A stretch of DNA of 64,000 nt from positions 124,001 through 188,000 of the forward strand of contig DFEK01000008.1 of the NCBI GenBank assembly GCA_002368665.1. The letters are read 5' to 3'. The notes below the pieces were generated by a model, which was given only the letters and a program-made list of their open reading frames with translations, was not told where the DNA came from and did not search any database. Numbering within the stretch: position 1 is the stretch's first letter; each line of letters starts with the position of its first letter. Positions 7,441 to 16,276 of the stretch are shown here, piece by piece. The position numbers and the translations under genes were made by a program. Source of the DNA: Lachnospiraceae bacterium UBA3804. Its GTDB lineage: Bacteria; Bacillota; Clostridia; Lachnospirales; Lachnospiraceae.

Positions 7441-7863
7441 ATGAAAACAGCAGTGGTTTTTTGGAGCGGAACCGGTAATACGGAGACTATGGCAAATGCC
7501 GTATCCGACGGTATGAAAGGCGCGGGTGCGGAGGTAAGCGTAATCTCTGCCGCAGATTTTACGAACGACAAAGTTGCGGAATTCGATGCAATTGCATTCG
7601 GATGCCCGGCAATGGGAGCGGAAGTACTTGAGGAAGACGTTTTTGAACCGATGTTTTCAGGTATCGAGAGTTCTTTATCCGGAAAGAAAATCGGATTGTT
7701 CGGATCCTACGGCTGGGGAGACGGCCAGTGGATGCGTGACTGGGAGGAGCGTTGCAAGGCAGCAGGCGCTGTCCTTTCATCAGAATCCGTAATGGCGAAT
7801 AATGAGCCGGATGATGATGCCATTAACGCATGCAAGGCATTGGGAAGTGCTTTGGCATCATAA
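7441..7863 (+). CDS. Short-chain flavodoxin
   Basis: This 140-residue FMN-binding electron carrier is of typical length. The phosphate-binding loop is WSGTGNTE near residues 8-15, and the flavin-contacting loops are FGCPAMGAE and GSYGWGDGQW. The start ATG follows GGAAAGGA. It is the last gene of the DUF3793 transcript and is closed by a terminator. Flavodoxins commonly replace ferredoxin when iron is scarce, which fits the operators upstream. That this one is induced by iron limitation is inference. Confidence 0.93.
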   Translation: MKTAVVFWSGTGNTETMANAVSDGMKGAGAEVSVISAADFTNDKVAEFDAIAFGCPAMGAEVLEEDVFEPMFSGIESSLSGKKIGLFGSYGWGDGQWMRDWEERCKAAGAVLSSESVMANNEPDDDAINACKALGSALAS

Positions 7864-7885
7864 TTTTGTGAAGGGGATTTATATA

Positions 7886-7917
7886 AAACGTGGAGCAGAA
7901 ATGCTTCACGTTTTTTA
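7886..7917 (+). terminator. Intrinsic terminator after flavodoxin
   Basis: AAACGTGGAGC pairs with GCTTCACGTTT (imperfect at one position), followed by a T-rich tract ending near 7917. It lies about 25 bases after the flavodoxin stop. Confidence 0.75.
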
Positions 7918-7967
7918 TTCCGTGTTTATTTCGGTCAATCCTTCTTGACATTTGTTAACACCACTTT

Positions 7968-8132
7968 ACCATTGCACACAGACTGGCAACAATCGAAGCC
8001 GCCGACCAGATTCTGGTCATCAATGACGGCCGTGTGGCTGAGCGGGGAAAGCATGAGGAACTGGCAAGCCTCGGCGGAAAAAATGCGGAGTTTGTAAAGA
8101 TAAGGAATGCTGCGGAAAACCGGCAGATATAG
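7968..8132 (+). pseudogene. Remnant of an ABC-exporter ATP-binding C-terminus
   Basis: This frame has no usable start and follows an in-frame TAA at 7956-7958. It reads TIAHRLATIEAADQILVI and continues with NDGRVAERGKHEEL to a TAG at 8130-8132. That is the H-loop (AHRL) and the end of the nucleotide-binding domain of an MsbA/LmrA-type ABC exporter. Roughly the first 500 codons are missing. It is a deletion scar rather than a gene, and shows that a transporter once stood between the flavodoxin and CotH genes. Confidence 0.8.
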
Positions 8133-8179
8133 TTTTGAAGTTACAGGGATTAAAGCCTTACTGGAAGCAACTGCCGGGG

Positions 8180-8190
8180 TATGGTATAAT
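8180..8190 (+). promoter_or_regulatory. Extended -10 promoter of the CotH gene
   Basis: TATGGTATAAT contains the TGN extension and a perfect -10 box, without a clear -35. The same 11-mer occurs at 13506-13516 and 55119-55129. It lies 30 bases before the CotH start, inside the scar region. Confidence 0.55.
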
Positions 8191-8219
8191 ATTGAAAAAT
8201 CCGGAAAGGGGGATAGTTC

Positions 8220-10397
8220 ATGAAAAGAAAAAAAATTAGAAAACTGTCAATCCTGCTTGCCTGTTCAATGGCAGCGGTACTTATGCTTACATCCTGTAAG
8301 GGTAAGAACGCTTCGCAGCCGGAAAGTTCTTCCGGGAATCCGCAGGGAACATCCGAAGTAATTACATATGAATCCAAACCGGTTCCGAAATTATCGGTTT
8401 ATATCGACGAAACCGCAGAGGGATACAGTACGATCGAGGAGATGCAAACGGATTATTTCCATGAAGCGAAATGTACCGGTACCCTGGATCTGGACGTACC
8501 CGAGGGATTTACAGGGGAATATACGGATGAGGCTCAGGAGAGCGTTCATGATGTAAAGCTTAACTACATCAGGGGACGCGGAAACTCCACGTGGACGCTT
8601 GCCGACAAGAAGCCGTATAAGATCAAGCTGGAAGACGGAATGGATCTTTTCGGTATGGGAAAGAACAAAGAATGGGCACTTCTGGCCTGCCGTTATGATA
8701 CGGTTTTTCTCCGTAACAGATGCACCAATTATCTCGGAGAACAGATGGGACTTATGTATACACCCCAGAGTGTTCCCGTTGAGTTATACATGAATGATGA
8801 ATATCAGGGACTTTACTTCCTTTCCGAACTGGTGGAAGTTCATGACGGCCGCGTAGAAATCGACGAACTGGAGCCGGAAAATACGGCGGATAACGAGATT
8901 ACGGGCGGATATTTATTCTCTGTCATGCTCGAGGAGTTTGCTCCCTTGGAGCCCGGCGGAAATGTCATTCAGACCAATGCAGGGGTTACATTCCTTGCCG
9001 ACACACCGTCCTTCGATCCGGAAGACGGAGAAGTAAGCAAAGAGCAAAAAGAATACCTTCGTAATTATCTGCAGGAAACAGAGGATGCCATTCTTTCCGA
9101 TGCATCGAATATCAGTGACTATATCGATCTTCAGTCGGCTGCGGATTACTGGTGGATTCAGGAGTTTTGCCGCAATGAGGACGGATTCTTAACAACCAGC
9201 TCCTATCTTTACAAAGAACGTGACGGAGTCATCAAATTCGGCCCGTTATGGGATTTTGACGGAGCATATGATTATGCTTTCTACGATCCGAGACCGGTGG
9301 ATGGATTTAACAATACCTCCATGCTGTGGCTCGACCATCTCCGTCAGGAAAACCCTGAGTTCCAGACTTTGTTAAAAGAGCGTTACAAGGTTTTCGATGC
9401 GGCACTCGAAGAACTGATTAAGGATGGCGGCGTCATTGACCGCTATGCGGGAGAAAACCGTGATGCATGGGAAAAAGACCATGAAAAATGGGGTTATATC
9501 GAACGTGATGCCATGGAAGAACACGAGGAAGAGCCGGAATGGATGAGCATGACCTACGACGAGGTTGTGGGCGTTTATAAGAAATGGGTAAGTGACAGAA
9601 GAGACTGGATCCTGGCAAACATGGATGATATTTCAAAGGTATACTGCGATGTCACGTTTGAAACCGAAGACGGTGATGTCTACGACATACTTTCGGGAGA
9701 ACCTCTCGGAAAATATATTGAAAATGCTCCTTTGACCGGACCCGAAAAAGAGGGCTATGTTTTTACCGGATGGGTCAGCAAGGATGACGGAGTATCCGTA
9801 TACGAAAAAGAAATTGCGGAAGGTCTTACTTTTGTACCCGAGTATGTCAGCGAGGATGAGACCGAAGCGGCCGAGGAGATTCGTTTCGGCCTGCGCAGTA
9901 TTTCCCTGCCGGCAGGCATGGCAGGCTATATTCCGACTTATGTGACACTTCCTTATGAAGCGCAGGATACAAGAATGACATGGAAATCCAAGGACAGTTC
10001 CGTTGCAGAAGTGGATGAACGCGGACGGATCAGCGCATTAAAGCCCGGCGATACCGTAATTACCGCAGAACTTCTGTCCGGAGCATCGGATACCATTAAG
10101 GTTCATGTATACGATCCCGAAGAACAGGACAATAATCCGGAAGTAAAACTGGTTGTTGATGAAAGCATGACATTAAAGGCAGGTGAATCCTGCTATCTGG
10201 ATGTGGATTTCGATGCCGGAAATTCCCTTCCGAGAAATTTCCGTTTCGTCTTTAATTCCAAGGACGAAGACGTAGTAACCGTGGATGAGAATGGTCTTGT
10301 TACGGCTGTTGCACCGGGAGAAGCCACGATTGTGATCAGACCGACCCGGGGCGGAATCAATTATGACCGTGTGAGTGTGGAAGTGAAAGTAAAATAA
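8220..10397 (+). CDS. CotH-kinase-family lipoprotein with Ig-like C-terminal domains
   Basis: This 725-residue protein has a lipoprotein signal peptide with lipobox LTSC (Cys26) and a Ser/Gly-rich linker, so it is anchored outside the membrane. Residues about 60-460 match the CotH atypical kinase family: RGRGNSTW, KKPYKIKLED and WDFDG at 344-348, which carries the likely metal-binding Asp residues. Residues about 475-545 resemble an InlB-type beta-repeat (GYVFTGW). Two bacterial Ig-like (Big_2) domains follow, with SSVAEVDERGRISALKPGD and VVTVDENGLVTAV. CotH proteins phosphorylate proteins or act in the spore coat or cell envelope. An extracellular kinase or carbohydrate-associated role is inferred. 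Confidence 0.85.
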   Translation: MKRKKIRKLSILLACSMAAVLMLTSCKGKNASQPESSSGNPQGTSEVITYESKPVPKLSVYIDETAEGYSTIEEMQTDYFHEAKCTGTLDLDVPEGFTGEYTDEAQESVHDVKLNYIRGRGNSTWTLADKKPYKIKLEDGMDLFGMGKNKEWALLACRYDTVFLRNRCTNYLGEQMGLMYTPQSVPVELYMNDEYQGLYFLSELVEVHDGRVEIDELEPENTADNEITGGYLFSVMLEEFAPLEPGGNVIQTNAGVTFLADTPSFDPEDGEVSKEQKEYLRNYLQETEDAILSDASNISDYIDLQSAADYWWIQEFCRNEDGFLTTSSYLYKERDGVIKFGPLWDFDGAYDYAFYDPRPVDGFNNTSMLWLDHLRQENPEFQTLLKERYKVFDAALEELIKDGGVIDRYAGENRDAWEKDHEKWGYIERDAMEEHEEEPEWMSMTYDEVVGVYKKWVSDRRDWILANMDDISKVYCDVTFETEDGDVYDILSGEPLGKYIENAPLTGPEKEGYVFTGWVSKDDGVSVYEKEIAEGLTFVPEYVSEDETEAAEEIRFGLRSISLPAGMAGYIPTYVTLPYEAQDTRMTWKSKDSSVAEVDERGRISALKPGDTVITAELLSGASDTIKVHVYDPEEQDNNPEVKLVVDESMTLKAGESCYLDVDFDAGNSLPRNFRFVFNSKDEDVVTVDENGLVTAVAPGEATIVIRPTRGGINYDRVSVEVKVK

Positions 10398-10434
10398 TCC
10401 TTTGCTTTCATAAGGACCAATTTAAATCGAAATG

Positions 10435-10469
10435 AAAGGGAATGGCTAAAAGGTCCATTCCCTTTTGTT
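10435..10469 (+). terminator. Intrinsic terminator after the CotH gene
   Basis: AAAGGGAATGG (10435-10445) pairs with CCATTCCCTTT (10455-10465), followed by TTGTT. It lies about 40 bases after the stop codon. Confidence 0.8.
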
Positions 10470-10543
10470 AAGTTGCGGGCAGGGAGGCAGAATGATAAAA
10501 TATAGGGGCAGAATCGATTTCAATTAAAAGAGGGAATTGAAGA

Positions 10544-12952
10544 ATGGCACAGGAAACACATTATGATGCATTTATCAGCTACCGTCACAGTCCGTTGGAT
10601 CAAAAAATCGCAACGGCACTTCACCGGAAGCTTGAAAACTATACCCTGCCGAAGGCAATTGCCAAGAAGATCGGTAGAAGAAAATTGGAACGTGTATTTC
10701 GCGATACGACGGAATTATCCGTATCCGCGGAACTTTCCGAGGTGATCAATCAGGCATTGATCCAGTCGGATTATCTTATAGTCATCTGTTCTCCGAGGCT
10801 TCCGGAGTCTGTCTGGTGTATGAAAGAAGTGGAAACTTTCCTGAAACTGAAAGGAAAGGACCATATTTTGCTGGTTTTGATCGAAGGGGAACCGGAGGAA
10901 TCTTTCCCGGAAATCCTTCGTTACGAAGATGTTGTAAAGAAGGACATAAACGGAGAAGAAGTAACGGTTCGGGAAACCAGGGAACCGCTTGCGGCCGAAT
11001 GCCGGGGAAAAACTCCCAAAGAGTTAAAAAATGCGATAGATGATACAACTCTGCGTCTTTGTTCCGCTATTTTCGGAATCAAATATGACGATTTAAAACA
11101 ACGGCACCGGGAAGCCAAGATCAAACACCGTGTTTTGATTGTGGCAGTTGTTTTTATGGTTCTTTTGCTGGTTATTTCCCAAAGTATCTTTTTCCTGTTT
11201 CGACTGCGTAAGCAAAACCGCATCATTGAGGATAAACTTGCCGATTCCACCGCATCGGCTTCCGCAAGCTTATTGCGGGAAGGAAGAACGTTGGATGCTG
11301 TTTATGCCGCCAGAAGCGTCTTGCCGAAAGACGAAACCAAAGGATATAACGCAAATGCTTTCCGTGCTCTGGCAGATGCAACCGGAGTATATACCATTCC
11401 CGGAAAATACCGTTCAAACAGAATTCTGTCCTTCCCGTCATCGGTTTTAGATGTCAAGTTTTCCGCTGACGGACACTATGTAACGGGATTGGATTATAAC
11501 GATAATTTTGCTTATGTGTTGGACACCACGGATTCGTCTTTAATCCATACCCATAATGATATTTCTTACAACACGCACAATATCTCTTACAGTGGGGATA
11601 ATGCGGTTCTTTTCGCGGATGAAAATAAAATAATCTGCTATACCCCGGAAGATGATACCGAGCGCGAGTTGATACCAAAGAGCGGCTATCTGTATTCTTC
11701 CGATGATTATTCCGTTACACTGGCTGCAACGGATAAAACACTCTATGGAATATCCGACGGGAAAATACTGTACGAGAAAGAATACGCTTCCATGATACCG
11801 GACGAAAACAAAGATCCTGATATTCCGGACGATTTCTTTACCGCCCCCAAAATATCATCGGTTGTTCTGTCATCTGACGGAAAGTATGCCGTTGCGCTGT
11901 TTGAAGATTTTGATATGGATAACAATGTACTATGCGAAGTCATATGTTTTGATTCTTTCACGGGAAAAACACTGTACTGCAATTCTTTTGATTACTATGT
12001 CGAGTGTGTTTATTTTGACGGAAAATCCCTTATTACGTTGGAGAGTTCGTATGAAGTGGATTCTTCGGAAAGTGCGTTGCATAGAATCGACGTCGGCACG
12101 AATACTCCGGTCCGCTCCGTACCGTTTGACGGGGAATCCTTCTATGGATTCTATGCCTGTGGAAACCGGTATTTACTGTACAACACCACACGTGTTGTGT
12201 TGCTTGATGAACGGTTGGAAATCCGCTATTCGCTCGGAATAGGAGAAAGCGGAGTGACTCCGTTTACATATGAAGGCGGACCGGGCATATTTTTAATGAA
12301 CGGCAAATTGTATCTGTGGAGTGAAGAGATGAACTTTTTCTACAATGCGTATGATTTTGGCAGAAACGATAATTCCAATTTGAAATGTTATTTCAATAAC
12401 GGAATCATATATATCCTGAAATTCAATTCCGATTTTATTACCGTTTATGAAAAACACGGTTCTCCCTATCTGAAGGAAGCATCCGAAACGGAAGTGGAAA
12501 GTGCATTGAACGATAACGACACTATAAATGAACCAACCGGGGAAGACTCGGAATTGATTGTTCCATCGGATGATAACAAATTCTATGCCGTACAGAATAC
12601 GGATTGGAAAGTAGCCATATACGATGCCGACACCAAAAAATGTGTTTTCGATACCTACTCCATCGAAGAAGAAATTTTAAGTTTTTACTATGTGGAACCG
12701 GACGATGTTTATGTTTTGTCCGACTTCTGCGGAATCAGCATTTTTACACCGGAATTTAAATTCATATCCAGAATAGATGACGTCGGTTTGCTTGGCAGAA
12801 ATCCGGAAAACGGACATATGATCATCAGTAATTCCGAAGGGAATTTTGAACTCAGCGTAGCAACATACGAGGAGGTAATCGGCATTGCGGATGAAATGCT
12901 CGGAGATTACCGGCCGGATGAAAGAATACTGGAAAAATACGGTTTGAAGTGA
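10544..12952 (+). CDS. TIR-domain membrane protein with a propeller-like C-terminal domain
   Basis: This 802-residue protein begins with a TIR domain (residues about 6-150): YDAFISYRHS, then VFRDTTEL, then SDYLIVICSPR. Glu95 in WCMKEVE stands where catalytic Glu is found in NAD-cleaving TIR domains. A basic helix leads to one transmembrane segment at about residues 196-217. A short helical region follows, then roughly 500 residues of repeated beta-strand units (VLDVKFSADGHYVTGL and similar) that look like an irregular WD40 or beta-propeller. The start follows AGAGGGAATTGAAG. It is followed by ybaK after 9 bp. Its role, in signalling or phage defence, is not known; NADase activity is a family-based possibility. 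Confidence 0.82.
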   Translation: MAQETHYDAFISYRHSPLDQKIATALHRKLENYTLPKAIAKKIGRRKLERVFRDTTELSVSAELSEVINQALIQSDYLIVICSPRLPESVWCMKEVETFLKLKGKDHILLVLIEGEPEESFPEILRYEDVVKKDINGEEVTVRETREPLAAECRGKTPKELKNAIDDTTLRLCSAIFGIKYDDLKQRHREAKIKHRVLIVAVVFMVLLLVISQSIFFLFRLRKQNRIIEDKLADSTASASASLLREGRTLDAVYAARSVLPKDETKGYNANAFRALADATGVYTIPGKYRSNRILSFPSSVLDVKFSADGHYVTGLDYNDNFAYVLDTTDSSLIHTHNDISYNTHNISYSGDNAVLFADENKIICYTPEDDTERELIPKSGYLYSSDDYSVTLAATDKTLYGISDGKILYEKEYASMIPDENKDPDIPDDFFTAPKISSVVLSSDGKYAVALFEDFDMDNNVLCEVICFDSFTGKTLYCNSFDYYVECVYFDGKSLITLESSYEVDSSESALHRIDVGTNTPVRSVPFDGESFYGFYACGNRYLLYNTTRVVLLDERLEIRYSLGIGESGVTPFTYEGGPGIFLMNGKLYLWSEEMNFFYNAYDFGRNDNSNLKCYFNNGIIYILKFNSDFITVYEKHGSPYLKEASETEVESALNDNDTINEPTGEDSELIVPSDDNKFYAVQNTDWKVAIYDADTKKCVFDTYSIEEEILSFYYVEPDDVYVLSDFCGISIFTPEFKFISRIDDVGLLGRNPENGHMIISNSEGNFELSVATYEEVIGIADEMLGDYRPDERILEKYGLK

Positions 12953-12961
12953 GATACGGTT

Positions 12962-13471
12962 ATGAAAAAAGAAGAAAAAACGAATGCGCTTCGTTTACTT
13001 GACGGAAAGAAAATCGAATACATCGTGCATTCCTATGAGGCGGATCCTTCTTTAAGCGGAGAGGAGATCGCCAAACTGCTGGGAGAGCCCTGTGAGAAAG
13101 TTTTTAAAACTCTTGTAACAGTCGGAAAGGCGGGAACACATTATGTTTTTGTCATACCCGTGGCGGAGGAACTGGATTTAAAGAAAGCTGCCAAAGCGGC
13201 CGGGGAGAAATCCGTGGATATGATCAAACAAAAGGAACTGCTTCCGCTGACCGGTTACGTACACGGCGGCTGTTCTCCGATCGGAATGAAAAAGCAGTTT
13301 AAAACGTTTATTCATTCCACGGCTTCCGAATATGAAGTTCTGTTTGTCAGTGCCGGAAAGGTGGGTTGTCAGATGGAACTGAAATTTGCGGACTTACAGA
13401 AAATGGTTCCGATTACCGTAACCGATCTTATTAAGGACAATTCAGCATCGGAGCATTATATGGTACAATAA
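12962..13471 (+). CDS. ybaK: Cys-tRNA(Pro)/Cys-tRNA deacylase YbaK
   Basis: This 169-residue protein belongs to the YbaK/EbsC family, which hydrolyses Cys mischarged onto tRNA(Pro) in the cytoplasm. It shows the family features KTNALRLLD near the start, FKTLVT, FVIPVAEELDLKKAAKA with the conserved Lys, and the late GYVHGGCSPIGMKK motif. Length is normal. It lies 9 bp after the TIR gene, with a weak ribosome site, so it may be translated from the same message. Functional linkage to TIR is not implied. Confidence 0.93.
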   Translation: MKKEEKTNALRLLDGKKIEYIVHSYEADPSLSGEEIAKLLGEPCEKVFKTLVTVGKAGTHYVFVIPVAEELDLKKAAKAAGEKSVDMIKQKELLPLTGYVHGGCSPIGMKKQFKTFIHSTASEYEVLFVSAGKVGCQMELKFADLQKMVPITVTDLIKDNSASEHYMVQ

Positions 13472-13505
13472 CGAAAGTTATTGTTACAGTAAATGCGTCA
13501 GCATT

Positions 13506-13516
13506 TATGGTATAAT
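13506..13516 (+). promoter_or_regulatory. Extended -10 promoter before the phosphatase scar and GGDEF gene
   Basis: TATGGTATAAT is preceded by TTGTTA and by the small inverted repeat AAATGC-GTCA-GCATTT (about 13491-13506). It is the same 11-mer seen at 8180 and 55119. It probably drives the diguanylate cyclase gene. Confidence 0.5.
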
Positions 13517-13526
13517 AAAAAGATAA

Positions 13527-13634
13527 CATTTTAAGTGTAAAAGAGGGTATGCCGTGGATGATTTTGTGAATGAGGCAGAGCAGTTTGATGATCTGACCAT
13601 GCTCTGCATTGAGTATAAGGGGAAACAATCGTAA
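13527..13634 (+). pseudogene. Remnant of a PP2C/SpoIIE-type phosphatase C-terminus
   Basis: After an in-frame TAA at 13524-13526 the frame reads VDDFVNEAEQFDDLTML, then CIEYKG and a TAA at 13632-13634. This matches the conserved end of SpoIIE/RsbU-type PP2C phosphatases (A-x-Q-F-D-D-x-T-M-L). Everything upstream of that end is missing. A GTG at 13554 behind GAGGG might still allow a 26-residue peptide, but the likelier reading is a deletion scar. Confidence 0.7.
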
Positions 13635-13656
13635 TAGATTCAGGAGAAAAAGATAG

Positions 13657-14742
13657 ATGAAATTCTTGAAAAAAGTTTGGAATTTGTTTGCATATGCGGG
13701 AGTGGACAAAAAAGAATACAGGAAACTTCTTCCCTCCGTATACAAAGAGAATCAGCAGATTCTCAAGGTGTTTTCCGTGATCGCTGCCGTGATCTTCTTT
13801 GCGCTCTTTGTCGTAAGCGCACTTTCAAAGGGATTTGCGAATGTGAATGCGCCCACATATCTGGTATGCGGTGTAATCATGCTGGTGCTTATGTTATGTG
13901 TGTTCTTTTTGACACCGAAGCATCCTTCGCTGGTGCTCGTTCTCGTTTATGTATTCGAGACGGTTCTGTATGTTTTCGGCATTTTTGTTTCCATGCTTCA
14001 TGCGGAAAAGCCTGCCGTTTCGGCGGTCGCGTTCCTTCTCGTAAGCCCGCTTTTATTCTATGATTTTCCGGTAAGACTATCGTCGCAGCTTTCCATTGTC
14101 GTGGTTGCTTTTTGCATCATCGTTAAGCTTGTGAAAGAGCCGGAAGTTGCAAGTACCGATATCTGGAACATGATCACGTTTGGAATCGTAGCAGTCTTTG
14201 CGACTATTTTTATCATGCAGATCAAGTTCCGTGCCTTATCGCAGTCGAGGCAGATTGAATATATGAGTCAGACGGATCTGCTGACGGGTGTGAAGAACAG
14301 GAATCATTACGAAAACCGCATGCAGGAATATCCGGAACTGTGTTCCTCCAATTTAATCTGCATATACGGCGATGTAAACGGTTTGCATGAACTGAACATT
14401 CAGGAAGGTCATTTGGCCGGGGATATTATGCTTCAGAAGGTTGCGGAGATCATGCGTTTAAGATTCGGAGAAGAGCATACTTACCGAATCGGCGGTGACG
14501 AATTTGTGGCTTTCAGGCCGGATGACAGGCCGGAACAGGTTAAATCCGAGATTGACGGAATGGATAAAGAGATTACCGAACTGGGATACCGGGTTTCCTT
14601 TGGCTTTGCCGAGCAGAGTAAGGAAAACGGAAAACTGGACATGAGTGAACTCGTAAAAGAAGCGGAAGAGAACATGTTCCTGGTTAAGAAAGAGTTTTAC
14701 AGTAAACCGGAGAACAGAAAGAAAACATTGCGTATGCATTGA
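13657..14742 (+). CDS. Membrane diguanylate cyclase (six-TM sensor plus GGDEF)
   Basis: This 361-residue protein has about six hydrophobic helices in residues 35-195, then a GGDEF domain starting at TDLLTGVKNRNHY. The catalytic motif GGDEF is intact at residues 279-283 and the upstream GDVNGLHELN carries the metal-binding Asp, so synthesis of cyclic di-GMP from two GTP is expected. No RxxD inhibitory site is obvious. The start follows AGGAGAAAAAG. It is the only one of the four GGDEF proteins in this window with a canonical motif and no EAL domain, so it is the best candidate local source of the messenger. Confidence 0.9.
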   Translation: MKFLKKVWNLFAYAGVDKKEYRKLLPSVYKENQQILKVFSVIAAVIFFALFVVSALSKGFANVNAPTYLVCGVIMLVLMLCVFFLTPKHPSLVLVLVYVFETVLYVFGIFVSMLHAEKPAVSAVAFLLVSPLLFYDFPVRLSSQLSIVVVAFCIIVKLVKEPEVASTDIWNMITFGIVAVFATIFIMQIKFRALSQSRQIEYMSQTDLLTGVKNRNHYENRMQEYPELCSSNLICIYGDVNGLHELNIQEGHLAGDIMLQKVAEIMRLRFGEEHTYRIGGDEFVAFRPDDRPEQVKSEIDGMDKEITELGYRVSFGFAEQSKENGKLDMSELVKEAEENMFLVKKEFYSKPENRKKTLRMH

Positions 14743-14784
14743 ATCTGAGCGAAACAGAATACGACACAGGGGGGCTAACATCGT

Positions 14785-15549
14785 ATGCAGTTTTATTCGG
14801 AGGGTTTTTTTGGCTATGGGGAAAAGGGTAATTATATTCCGTACAGTTGGGATTTCTTTATCCCGATTGCTATTTTGATTGCGCTGTCGGCGCTTCTGAT
14901 CATCTACAGAAAACAGATCCGCAATTTTAAAAAAGAGCAGACCGTTCGTTTCATCATCGGATTTATCATCATAATCGTGGAGATGTCCTACTACTGGCGT
15001 GTCCTTTATGTGGGAGATGAAGCGGGAAAACCGGATCTTTTGTCCAAACTGCCGATCCAGCTTTGTGAATGGGGCGCCATCTGCGCGGCCTTCATGATCA
15101 TGTCTTTAAACGATACCCTCTTTGGAATCAATTATTTCGTAACCTTTATGGGAGCGGGCATTGCGCTTTTTGTTCCTCAGACGGTTATTACCTATACCGG
15201 TCCGACATATTACCGGTATTATCAGTTCTGGCTTGAGCATATTCTGCCGATTCTGGCAACGATTTATGTAGCTGCGGTACATAAAAAGAAACCCCGATAC
15301 AGAGACATTTGGATAGCCTACGGGATGATCGTTCTGCTGGCAATCCCGGCGACGATTGCGAATTTCGCCATTCCCGAAGCTAATTATTTGTATGTAAGGC
15401 AGGACATCCCGTTTATTCCGAATAATTATCCGATCAGAGTGGCGGCTTATTCCGTTATCGTTTTGATTTTGTTCCACATCCTTTACGGCGGATGGAAACT
15501 CGGTGAGAAAATGACCGGTAAAGCGCATATGACGCAGAAAGAGAGTTAA
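14785..15549 (+). CDS. YwaF family integral membrane protein
   Basis: This 254-residue protein has about seven hydrophobic segments and matches the YwaF/TIGR02206 family: LPIQLCEWGAICAAF, FGINYFVTFMGAG, then RYYQFWLEHILPI. The role of the family is unknown. It ends one base before the ABC ATPase gene, a spacing that suggests translational coupling, so it may be part of that transporter operon. The start at 14785 is preceded by GGGGGGC. Confidence 0.85.
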   Translation: MQFYSEGFFGYGEKGNYIPYSWDFFIPIAILIALSALLIIYRKQIRNFKKEQTVRFIIGFIIIIVEMSYYWRVLYVGDEAGKPDLLSKLPIQLCEWGAICAAFMIMSLNDTLFGINYFVTFMGAGIALFVPQTVITYTGPTYYRYYQFWLEHILPILATIYVAAVHKKKPRYRDIWIAYGMIVLLAIPATIANFAIPEANYLYVRQDIPFIPNNYPIRVAAYSVIVLILFHILYGGWKLGEKMTGKAHMTQKES

Positions 15550-15550
15550 G

Positions 15551-16273
15551 ATGTTTGGTTCCGGACAAAAAGAAACACTGTTGGAAGTGCAGAATCTTCG
15601 TAAAACATACGGAAGCGGTGATAATATCGTAAGGGCCCTGGACGGAGTGGATCTGGAAGTTTACAAAGGGGAACTTCTGGTGATTTTGGGTAGCAGCGGA
15701 AGCGGCAAATCAACGCTTTTAAATATGATTGGCGGAATGGACCGGCCGAGCGGCGGAAGCATCCGCTATAGAGGCCGTGAGATCAGCCATTTCAAAGACA
15801 GGGATTTAACACTTTACCGCAAGAACTGCATCGGCTTTGTATTCCAGGCATTTAACCTGATTTCCGAATTGACGGTGCGGGAAAATGTTGCACTGACGGC
15901 CGATACAAAAAACAATCCGGATATTGTGGATGAAATGCTTGACCTGCTCGGACTTGAGGAAAAGAAGAATAAATATCCTTCGCAGTTATCCGGAGGGCAG
16001 CAGCAAAGGGTTGCAATCGCCAGGGCGCTTGCCGGAAATGCGGATATTTTACTCTGCGACGAACCGACGGGTGCGCTGGATTCCGAAACGGGCAAACAGA
16101 TTCTGATCCAGCTGCAGAAATTATGCAGAGAGAACGGAAAAACAGTCATTATTGTTACACATACAAGGGAAATGTCCTTAATGGGTGACCGCGTCATCCG
16201 TGTTAAGGACGGTAAGATTCAGAGTACATGGGTAAACGATGAACCGGAAGATGCGGAAAGGATTAGTTGGTAG
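15551..16273 (+). CDS. ABC transporter ATP-binding protein (MacB/LolD type)
   Basis: This 240-residue nucleotide-binding subunit has Walker A GSSGSGKST, Q-loop FVFQAFNLI, signature LSGGQQQRVAIARAL, Walker B ILLCDEPTGALD and H-loop VTHT. It is of the type that pairs with FtsX-fold permeases for mechanotransmission or lipoprotein/peptide export. The permease gene follows after 3 bp. No independent promoter is visible. Confidence 0.96.
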   Translation: MFGSGQKETLLEVQNLRKTYGSGDNIVRALDGVDLEVYKGELLVILGSSGSGKSTLLNMIGGMDRPSGGSIRYRGREISHFKDRDLTLYRKNCIGFVFQAFNLISELTVRENVALTADTKNNPDIVDEMLDLLGLEEKKNKYPSQLSGGQQQRVAIARALAGNADILLCDEPTGALDSETGKQILIQLQKLCRENGKTVIIVTHTREMSLMGDRVIRVKDGKIQSTWVNDEPEDAERISW

Positions 16274-16276
16274 CCG

